This document shows, in pieces, positions 56,000 through 64,000 of a stretch of 64,000 bases of DNA; within the stretch, counting starts at the first letter, position 1, and each line of letters starts with the position of its first letter. The translations under genes were made by a program, and so were the position numbers. The notes beneath the pieces are model-generated. The model searched no databases, was not told the DNA's origin, and was given only the letters and a program-made list of their open reading frames with translations. Origin of the DNA: Enoplolaimus lenunculus. Its lineage: Eukaryota > Nematoda > Enoplea > Enoplida > Thoracostomopsidae. The stretch covers positions 52,911 to 116,910 of the forward strand of contig JASANG010003619.1 in assembly GCA_030248215.1 (NCBI GenBank), read 5' to 3'.

Positions 56000-58560
56000 A
56001 AATTTAAATTAGCCAAAAAAATTAATGGTGGTTTTCATATAAATTGTAATGAATTTTTCAATAATTCCTTCTGCTCTATAAATTTTGTCTGCGTTTCATT
56101 CAAATATTGAGACATTACTGGAGCTTTGAAAGGTTAACCTTATTTCGAGTTTTCTCTTCGCGGTGAACCGCCGCCGTCGAAAAAGCGTAAGCGAAAAGTT
56201 TGTATGGTATTTTTGTTTTTCTTAAGCTTAATTAAATTATTTCCGCTCAGCATTCACAAAGTTTGGCCAACTGTAAAAACGTGAATGATGCAACCGTATT
56301 TTGTGGTTATACCAAATGGTGCTAAGACTCTCAGACAGGAGTATACAACTTCCATGTGCTGCGCACGGCGCAAAATGTACCAACACGGGTTGCGTTCTCG
56401 CTAAACACTCTATTTTGGGGCGGAGTGTCGATACTGTCGGAAGCATACATTATAGATGGCCGTTTAAACATATAATCGGAGCAAACAACTAAATGTTTCA
56501 AAGTCAAAGTGAAGGCAATCGTTCAACTGTACCCGACCACCACCCTAAAGGAGGTAGGCCAAAAAAGCAACATGCGCTGGATACATTCTTATGGCCACAG
56601 AATTTATCCAGTTGCACACTCTTGTTAAATAGCGATTATCCACTCGTGGTTTTACCAATAAAAAAGAATATATTCTAAGCAGAGAAAAGCTAAACAAGCT
56701 TGGATCGGTTTGGATTTGTCTTCATTACCGGGTTTCCATTAAATAATAAATAGAAGCGAAATATAATTGTAATGCTTTATCACATTGAAGAATCACATCG
56801 AAATATTAATCTTTCAAGCAGTCAACCGTATATTATGCATACGTTTTTACGTAAAAAATCTTCATTTACCACTCTGAACATGTAACCGCGTCGGAATATA
56901 AAGGCATGAGTGCGCTAGCGGGAACCACAGAACAAAAATACCAAAATAGTTGATTTAGTAACAAATTTTTAAAATTACTATATATAGCTAGCTATCAGGG
57001 TTCAACCGGCATTCATGTTCCAGCCGGAATTTCTACAAAACTTTAATTCCTTTTCCTGCATTCAAAGATGCCGGAACCCGATCTTTTACGGTTGTGCTGT
57101 GAATTATTGAAACCCTGCTAGCCATATATATCTGTCTAAAAATCGGTTTGAAGCAACTGCGCAACTGCACCCTGTTGCAGCTAACGTGGAACTTATTGCA
57201 AAAAGCAATTGCACTCGATTCATTTAAGAAATGTAAAAAATAAAAAAAATTTCAAGATATGTTACTAGTTTCGTGGTGCGGTTGTATAACTTTTTTTCAT
57301 GCTTTTATATCATTTATTGTTCATTTCAGAAATGAAAGAAAAAACGCATATATAAGCATAGAAGCTTTGTGCGGGGTTTCCATAGTTCCATATGCTTGTT
57401 GTGTATCATGTGTATATTTTGTTTCAAAAAGTCAACATGAAAGCCAAACTTTTAAACATTTTTATTAAATGCAACAAAGCTTTTTTTGATAGATCTGTAC
57501 GTAAGTAAACCCAACGATCACCGAACGATTAGTTTCTGGCGTAAAAGTAGAGCAGTCAACCATCGAGGGTATAGCCAGTATATCATTGTTGACGGGTATA
57601 CTCTGATAAACGCAAATTTCTTAACCTGTCGAACTTTCTTAAGTTCTATTTTTACACGTGCAAGTTTTTGTAGCAAAACCTTGCACGCGCAAGTTTAGTC
57701 ATAAAGCAGCGTTGAAGTTCTTTGTTGCTGCAAATTACTCACTGCCATTCATGCTATTTTATTCAAAACGCACCTGTGAACACTGTTGCAAGTCACTTGA
57801 ATTTCTTGCACGTGCAGTTTGATCGCTCAATCGGAATGTTCCTGTGAAAATACTTGCTGGCTACAAAGTATTTCGTGCAATCTGCAGCTGCGAGTTCTCG
57901 CTGCAAAAACCCGCACGTGTGAATGTGTCTTGGGATTTTCGTGTGATTTTACGGCCATGGAACGATTTTTTCAGATGCTAAACAACGGCTCAAGAGACCC
58001 AAGACGGTGGGATTTTCTCGTCGTCATCTGCGTATGCCAGGGTATCCATAAAAATTTCTGACTGGGGTGCAGTATTAATATTTAAACAAAACTTCGTGAA
58101 CTAGGCGAGTTAGAAGCCGCAATCGCAAATTTTAAGATTAATATATTCAAATACAAAGGTTTAGCTATGAGTCGATCTGTTAAAGAATATAAACTCTTTT
58201 CGCCGAGCAAAACACAAGAGAGATGCATAAGGGTTTGAAAAACTGAACGAAAAGCCAGCGCATTTTTAAGTTCAGCCCCGTACACAATTTTATCGCTTCA
58301 AGCACGCACAGTTTTAATAAAAATCGCATGATGTTTGTATAAATTGGCGATATGGCTACACGTTTGCACAATCAACAATTTAAACGTAATTCTCATACTC
58401 AAGCGAGGCAACTGAATAGCGTATCAATTCGTGTGTCTGTGCATGTGATGCCAAAACGTAAAACGTGCGAAAATACCCGTGGGAACAATAAATTTTTAAA
58501 AATGACCACCTAAAAGTATACACCGTGTTTGTGACAATGATCAAAACATAGACCACACTA
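56000..58560. other. No gene recognised
   Basis: Contains a proline/lysine frame ending in a GTAAGC site near 56185 (GEPPPSKK) and a short frame at 56493-56678 with GGRPKKQ, an AT-hook-like motif. Neither has good splice support. Confidence 0.3.
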
Positions 58561-58568
58561 TTAAAACA

Positions 58569-58734
58569 GGCCCCCGTAGCCAACTCACCTTGCTACGGGG
58601 GAAATAAAATTTTTCAAGAGGAACGTACAAGAGATATCGTTGATGACTAATAGCAAGGTTGAAAATTTTCTAGGGGGGGGGCAAAATTCTTTCAGGGTGA
58701 CTGAGTCCCCCTGGCGCCTTTGGCTACGGACCTG
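58569..58734 (+). mobile_element. hAT-like MITE, CAGGCCCGTAGCC family, copy 10
   Basis: Ends CAGGCCCCCGTAGCCAACTC and TTGGCTACGGACCTG. Internal AGCAAGGTTGAAAATTTTCT. Confidence 0.72.
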
Positions 58735-59019
58735 CAAAAGAGAGAGAGAGCGATAGTGTCGATAGAAACCGAAAACTTTATCGAATGCAACACAAAAGGT
58801 TTAAAATGATATATACAAACAACACTTGGTAAAGTGGTATTTGGGTCGACTCACAGGGTGGTATTCAAAGGATGATTGAAGGTGGATATGTTCCTTCTCA
58901 AAACTTCTGGGCAGACATTAAAAAGCAGGCTTTATGAATTATTTGCAGGACCCTGGCCATAAACGTGTAATAATTGTCTCGCTTGCAGCGAAAACTGGTT
59001 ATTTTATATCCTCTTGACA

Positions 59020-59190
59020 AGACCGTAGCCATAGGGAGCCAGAAGTGGCTCAATCTACCCTATCTAGAAAAATTTTGCCCCACCTCCAACGAAACTTTCA
59101 ACCTTCGGTTGTAGGTTATCGGAACGGAAAACCTTGTAAGCCTTTCCTAAACAACTTTAGCCTCCGCAGCAAGGTCAGCTAGCTACCAGG
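59020..59190 (-). mobile_element. hAT-like MITE, CAGGCCCGTAGCC family, decayed copy
   Basis: Reverse orientation: AGACCGTAGCCATAGGGAGC and AAACTTTCAACCTTCGGTTG match the family. The far end is diverged. It is joined directly to a CCGGAG-rich repeat. Confidence 0.5.
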
Positions 59191-59560
59191 TTGCAACCGG
59201 AGGTGAAAAATGTCGGAGCCGGAGCCGGAAGTCAGCGAAACTTACCGGAGCCGGAGGTGAGGCGACATTAGGTAGTAAAAATGATGGTAAATTAGTTAAT
59301 TTTATGCAATATCTACAATATGTTGTTAAATTGTTTGCTTTTACGCTACTTTTCAGCGACATTTCGGAAATTCTATATTGAAAATTGTGACAAAAGTAAA
59401 ACGAAACGCGCTAAACAGATAGATTGTGCAAAATTATGCAAAATTTTACTACCGAAATTGCCGGAACCTCCGGCAAAAATTCTACCGGGACCGGAGCCAG
59501 AGGCCAATTTTCTGCCGGAGCTGGAGTCGGAGGCAGACCTTTGGTTGTCCCTGCTAGCTA
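59190..59560. repeat. CCGGAG-rich dispersed repeat
   Basis: GGAGCCGGAGCCGGAAGTCA near the left and CCGGAGCTGGAGTCGGAGGC near the right flank an AT-rich core. Relatives occur at 15715-15790, 35205-35550 and 45160-45275. Confidence 0.55.
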
Positions 59561-59822
59561 CGGACCTGTGCGTTTGCAAATATGCCATGGTTTTCAACGA
59601 TACAAGACATCCTATAAAATGTTTTATTCTAATTAAAAGTTGCTTTTTAAAAACCTTGATTCTGAAATTGTTTTCATATAGATAAATGTACATTTATATA
59701 TTCATAAAATTAACAGTGACCAATGCCAATAGCACCAGCCGAAAAATATGCAGGCAATAGAAGCGTATGAATTTTGAAATATCAAGAACAAAAATTCATT
59801 GAAAATAAACTAAAGCCCATAA

Positions 59823-60136
59823 CCGCCGGTATTGCAACTCTCCGTTGAATTAAACGTTTATTTGTCTTGTATTAAACACTTGAGCGATAATGCAAGGTTA
59901 TACTTAGAAATGTACTTTCAAAACTTGAGCACGCTTTAAGGTTTCGAACTCACCTTTATTTGGACCTGGAGTCATTTATGCGCTGCAGTTGGGGATAATT
60001 GACATTTATGGACTCTAATTATAGTGTTGGGACTCTACCTGCTTACGGACTCTTATTAGGGATACGAACTCCTATTGATTGGGACTCAAAATGGGGACCG
60101 CCCTCTTATTACCCCCCTTATTTGGGACACTACAGT
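59823..60136 (+). mobile_element. TA-flanked MITE, CTGTAGTGACCCGAATAAG family, 5'-truncated copy
   Basis: Starts inside the element (GTATTGCAACTCTCCGTTGA) and ends TTATTTGGGACACTACAGTA. It abuts a CAGTGGCGGATCC-type fragment (60137-60206). Confidence 0.72.
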
Positions 60137-60206
60137 ATGGGGCAAAATAAGTTTATTATCTGTGAAATTTTGGCCCCCAATTTAGAGATCCTGGATCCGC
60201 CACTGA
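60137..60206 (+). mobile_element. hAT-type MITE fragment (GGATCCGCCACTG end)
   Basis: GGCAAAATAAGTTTATTATC to CCTGGATCCGCCACTG matches the right part of 25006-25177. Confidence 0.65.
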
Positions 60207-60739
60207 TTGCAATCTGAGCGTACTATTGAGAATGTGAAAAAATAAAACTGCGACAAAACAAGTTTTTTTCATTTTTCCGGAAAAAAATGAAAAAATTTCA
60301 CTTTTTTCGGTCAAAATCCTTTTCAAAAAGCAATTCTGCTACAAAATTATGACAAGACGACTAGCAAGCCGGAATAACGAATTATTTAATGCACAAAAAT
60401 ATTATAGGATAATATCAACAGGTTGCTAACAGCTATATAGCTTCCTCAAACTTTACGGATTTCAGATTCCGGTTTCAATTGCAATGCAAAAACGACTTTG
60501 ATTGCTATTCCGATTACAGGTATATTTTATTGCTATCTCATGCGTCTTGAAAAAATAAATGGACCTCAGGAAGTTTCCAATTCTTTGAACTATTTAAGAT
60601 ATTGGCTTAACACTTCTTTGCTAACTATCACCTCAAAGTCCGATCAGAATTAAACTTAAACGTTGCAAGATACTTTAAAAATCTTATAACGTGTAAAAAA
60701 TATTAACCAAAAACAGAACAAAAAAATTATATAAAATGT

Positions 60740-61290
60740 AGTATAACACAATCGTCCGACCATATTGAACGCTTTGTTCTGCCTGCATAAAGATAAATAA
60801 ATTTGTTATGATTTACGTAAGTAAAGTTTATGTGCAGCTTGCTGCATGTCAGATGCACCTGGCATGAACAATTGCAACCAATTTTGTAGCTATTGCAACA
60901 TAATAAAGATCGCAATAATATTGGATGGAGTTCTGTTATTGCTGGCGTTTGCCCGCCACAGCGATCTCGATTTTGAGAATTGGACATATTTAAGCTTCTC
61001 ATGACGTCGAGGAATCGTTCTGTGACAAAATTCGCATTTTTGAAAATTTCAATTTTTAATATCTGAAGGTTCGCCGTGGTGAACAAAAAACGTTTTGCCA
61101 ATGTATTTAAATGGTTCTAAATTTCTCGCAATCTTTCGACCTTTTAAAAAAATTGATTTTTTCAAAATTCCTAATTTGTGTATATAGGTGAAATAGTCAC
61201 GGGACTCACGACAGGCCAAAATACAACATATTCGAGTTTTACGCCAAACGCCGGCCTGGATAGATATTAAACGAAAAAGTTTCAAAATTT
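60740..61290 (-). CDS. Weak coding candidate in two overlapping frames
   Basis: After a possible acceptor (AATATCTATCCAG near 61253) one frame gives AGVWRKTRICCILACRESRD and ends FFVHHGEPSDIKN-stop. An overlapping frame downstream carries DRCGGQTPAITELHPILL and a cysteine-rich GCNCSCQVHLTC segment that stops at a GTAAAT donor near 60828. The two may be separate exons or chance frames. They share strand and neighbourhood with the exon-like segment at 63.2 kb. Confidence 0.2.
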
Positions 61291-61399
61291 TTAGAAGACT
61301 ACTTAAATCAACAAGTATGACGCAAGTAAATGTACAGGACACGACTGATATAAACATGAAAACTGTGATCGTTTCAAAAATTATCCACTATTGGTTTGC

Positions 61400-62160
61400 T
61401 TTTGTGTCTTATCTTAGTCAGTTTTCTAACACAACATTTATAAAACACCTTACTTGCAATGTTATGAAATTTTCCACTTTTTAACAAAACCTTATTAAAA
61501 CTACCAAAGTTTCCAAGACGTCATAGCTAAAGTAAAAAAAGTTGTAAAGGTTTTATCACTTACAAAATTTTTACTTTTGCGCCAGCTAAATTATATTTGG
61601 CTTCTCGCTTGATTTGCTTACACGGTTTGTGTTAATTATATACTGTACATTTTTTGAGTGCAATTATTTTATGATAAAATAGTGAGGATACTACCTATCA
61701 AATTTTTACTATTGTGCCTTGATATTATTCCTCTTGACTTTTGGTAGATTGTCTTGCGTTATTTTCTTTATTTATTACACACCTCCTCATCACAAAATTT
61801 TGCACCCATCACTGATTGCGGAATGTATTACAATTGACTTAAAAGTAGGATAAAAATAAAATGCGAAAACTGCGCTCAGTTTCTAACCCTTGCATTCACT
61901 GGTTTGAATACATTACAACACTTATAACATAGACTTCTGTGATACGAGAATCTCAACAAAAAGTTGTTCAAAAACCATTCCTTAGAAACCATGATCACGG
62001 GTTGTTGACCTAAAAATGCGTCCATATAACCGATAGGTGTCACAATATCGACAAACTGGCCATACGTTTAAACCAAGATACAAATGGCCTAAACAGGATG
62101 ACCCGGGAATAGCATAAAATTTACGGATGTAAAAAGGATATTACTTCCGCCAGGATTATC
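61400..62160. other. No gene recognised
   Basis: AT-rich, no repeats or frames that I can place. Confidence 0.4.
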
Positions 62161-62164
62161 TCAT

Positions 62165-62470
62165 TTAAAAGCTTTTTCTGCGAACCGAGCGTAGCGAGCG
62201 AATTTTTTTATTGCCTTCAAAATGCAAAAGTTTATCTTCTATAAAGCATTGCAAAAATGTCTCATTCCTATTCGCGTTTTCTACACGTCCCCTAAATTTT
62301 AAGCTAAACACAAGCAAAAGCGAAATAAACCCCGATTTGTCTACCCTAAACCCTAAAGCAGGCAAAACAAATTCTTTTAAAGCTTCAAAGACAACAAGTC
62401 CAACTGGGACAAAGCCAAAATAAGCGGCTCTTTTAAAGGCAAACCAAATGGGCTGAAGCAAAAAGTTTGT
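62165..62470 (-). CDS. Weak exon candidate with a hydrophobic segment
   Basis: On the minus strand, CTTTTTGCTTCAG (62451-62463) precedes PIWFAFKRAAYFGFVPVGLV and VFEALKEFVLPALGF, a plausible membrane-associated stretch. The frame continues to about 62165. A plus-strand frame also crosses here, and the end includes a GCGAACCGAGCGTAGCGAGC motif seen in non-coding parts of the window, so coding status is doubtful. Confidence 0.2.
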   Translation of the reverse strand, partial: TNFLLQPIWFAFKRAAYFGFVPVGLVVFEALKEFVLPALGFRVDKSGFISLLLVFSLKFRGRVENANRNETFLQCFIEDKLLHFEGNKKIRSLRSVRRKSF

Positions 62471-62659
62471 TACCATGTTTTCAGTACACATCATTTGGTT
62501 AAAATCGTTTGTCAAGTGACATCTTCGGTCAAATTGAACCAGGAACCATTTTGTGAGATATATGCCCACCCTATAAAGACTATCAAGAAGTATGTTTTGT
62601 TAAAAGCACTATATTCGGTATTATCATGCCAAAATTGCATAGCAATGACGACCAATGTT

Positions 62660-62945
62660 AATACTTTAGAGGGGCGTCCAGGTTTCTGGCGGGTCTATAA
62701 AAAGTGACATTGTTTTTTGTTGAGGCTTAGGCTTAGGCTTCAACCTTAGGCTTAGGCTTAGGCTTAGGCTTAAGTTTAGGCTTAGGCTTAGGATTAGGCT
62801 TAAGTTTAGGCTTAGGCTTAGGCTTAGGCTTGGGCTTAGGCTTAGGCTTAGGCTTAGGCTTAGGCTTAGGCTTAGGCTTCAGGAGATACGCTTAATCTAC
62901 TGTTACGAACCTTAAAGTGACCGCAGTGACAATGTTACATTTAGG
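62660..62945 (-). repeat. Longest (TTAGGC)n-cored repeat
   Basis: GAGGGGCGTCCAGGTTTCTG, then about 25 TTAGGC units between 62725 and 62880 with few variants, then AATCTACTGTTACG. The long uniform core suggests recent expansion. Confidence 0.85.
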
Positions 62946-63077
62946 ACCGTAACCGGTCGGCTAAGAATATGTATAACCCTCTTTGATGTAATAAGCCCAA
63001 GCAAAAATGTTGTCATATAATCTATCAGCCTCCTCTTTTACAGCCCCACCGAATACCGGCACCGCCCTAAAAGTAAT

Positions 63078-63346
63078 CCGGGCCGCAGTGGTCATCTCCT
63101 GCGATTTGATTAAGTAGGGTGGAACCTACCGCCGAAAAAATCGACTTAATTATTGGCTGTGAAAGTACAATTGTGGTGAATCGTTCACGATTACTGACAA
63201 AAAATGCCTCTTTCGGGAAATCCAGTTGAATTCGCCAGATCCTGCCACTTGACCACTGTCTTGGTACGCAGTCGATTTCAACTCGTTTTGCGTTTATTGT
63301 CATCAAAGCTTTGACAAATATGATAAACGACCGCTGTGCTGGTGAA
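63078..63346 (-). CDS. Possible internal exon of an unidentified gene
   Basis: On the minus strand a frame of about 75 codons is bounded by an acceptor TTATTTTCACCAG (about 63343-63355) and a donor GCG|GTAGGT (about 63147). The residues look like a folded protein (KRVEIDCVPRQW, SGRIWRIQLDFPKEAFF, RERFTTIVLSQPIIKSIF). The likely exon is about 63148-63342. I recognise no family, and no partner exon is confirmed. Confidence 0.33.
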
Positions 63347-64000
63347 AATAAATGCACCAGTTCACTGGTTTACACTTTTTCTTCAACTGTTAAGGATACA
63401 TGTAATGGGTTCAAGGTGATCCTCCAACCAGTCTCGAGCTCAATCTGTTGACAGAATACTGCGTAACGTGCTGAGGTATGCTTATAACTCTACTTTTCTA
63501 CTTACCAAGATTAAATCAGTTTGGGATTTACGGTGTTCTAAGTTTAAAGATCCGAAATTAATCACGAACCAGCTGTTGTTCAGTTGTTTAAAAAGGTAAA
63601 GCGGGCATAGAGCTAACTCGAAGCGCAAAACATCTTTTTATCTTTAAAGTTGTATTAAAACACACAATCTTTAAAGTTCGTCAGCAATCGCCTCGAGGAA
63701 TAGAGTCCACTGTGGAGCAATGATGCCCATACCATCCTAAATTTTGATGACAAAATCCAGCTTTCATTTTTTATTGAAATTGGGAATATTCGTCATATGA
63801 AAGCGTTCACCAAAATTTGTCACAAAGCTTTTGCTATATACTGAATTGTGTATTATGTTTGAGTTAGCAATCCTGAGAAGAGATAGACACTGGTATAGGT
63901 ATAATTCCAAACATATATAAATAAATGATGGTGTGTAATGAGTATATATTTACGCTAAAGCTGTTCCACGGCCCTTGCTACCTCAATATGCTTCGGCCTA

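Noticed and set aside
56493-56678. Possible transposase N-terminus with GGRPKKQHALDTFLW
   Set aside because: Only a short AT-hook-like motif; the rest of the frame is unlike a zinc finger or transposase and lacks splice support.
62700-62900. A real telomere or chromosome end
   Set aside because: The TTAGGC tract is internal, flanked on both sides by the dispersed repeat's flanks and by ordinary sequence.
1-64000. Retrovirus-like, Polinton-like or other capsid-bearing fossil elements
   Set aside because: I found no recognisable reverse transcriptase, integrase, capsid, envelope or long terminal repeat signature in any frame; the mobile DNA seen is short and non-coding.

Overview
The window is AT-rich intergenic and intronic DNA of an invertebrate animal. 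It has spliced genes with canonical GT/AG junctions, kilobase introns and very dense short mobile repeats. Two hints point towards the nematode side of Ecdysozoa (a nematode, nematomorph or relative). One is a dispersed repeat whose core is (TTAGGC)n, the nematode-type telomere hexamer. The other is a neuropeptide gene whose best peptide resembles C. elegans NLP-3 as I recall it. Neither hint settles the taxon. I see no prokaryotic operon, rRNA or CRISPR array, and no recognisable retrovirus-like or other capsid-bearing element.

Four protein genes can be read. (1) Plus strand, 3119-6390: a three-exon, 92-residue neuropeptide precursor assembled here from splice sites. It has a signal peptide, an amidated QYFDSLGGMAL peptide and a second DSLSG-type peptide between dibasic sites. 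(2) Plus strand, 27510-27794: a 94-residue secreted four-cysteine peptide. (3) Minus strand, 40044-38016: three internal exons of a secreted or extracellular DOMON-domain protein; its ends are not found. (4) Minus strand, 53989-45286: a three-exon gene for a 1041-residue, mostly disordered Q/N/S-rich protein that I cannot assign to a family. A few further exon-like stretches (about 21.95, 33.7, 61.1, 62.4 and 63.2 kb) are weak.

Most of the rest is repeats. Terminal-inverted-repeat (TIR) MITE families are: a CAGGCCCGTAGCC hAT-like family (about 12 copies); a CTGTAGTGACCCGAATAAG family flanked by TA; CACTGTAAATTTCA and CACTGYAAAAAATG mariner-like families; a TTAA-flanked, CCC...GGG piggyBac-like family carrying tRNA-type A and B boxes; a CTGGGTTTCTGAAA family; and several single elements, one packed with ATCATATGAT palindromes. 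Tandem arrays are a 20-bp GC-rich minisatellite (6.8-7.35 kb), an 18-bp minisatellite inside intron 1 of the 1041-residue gene (51.58-52.37 kb), a 163-bp satellite (31.74-32.72 kb) and a small 23-bp triplet. About fifteen copies of the (TTAGGC)n-cored repeat are scattered in both orientations.

Layout: 0-3 kb repeats; 3.1-6.4 kb neuropeptide gene; 6.7-27 kb repeats; 27.4-27.8 kb secreted peptide gene; 28-38 kb repeats and satellite; 38.0-40.0 kb DOMON exons; 40-45 kb MITEs; 45.3-54.0 kb disordered-protein gene; 54-64 kb repeats with a possible minus-strand gene near 60.7-63.4 kb. The genes look unrelated in function; nothing suggests a cluster.
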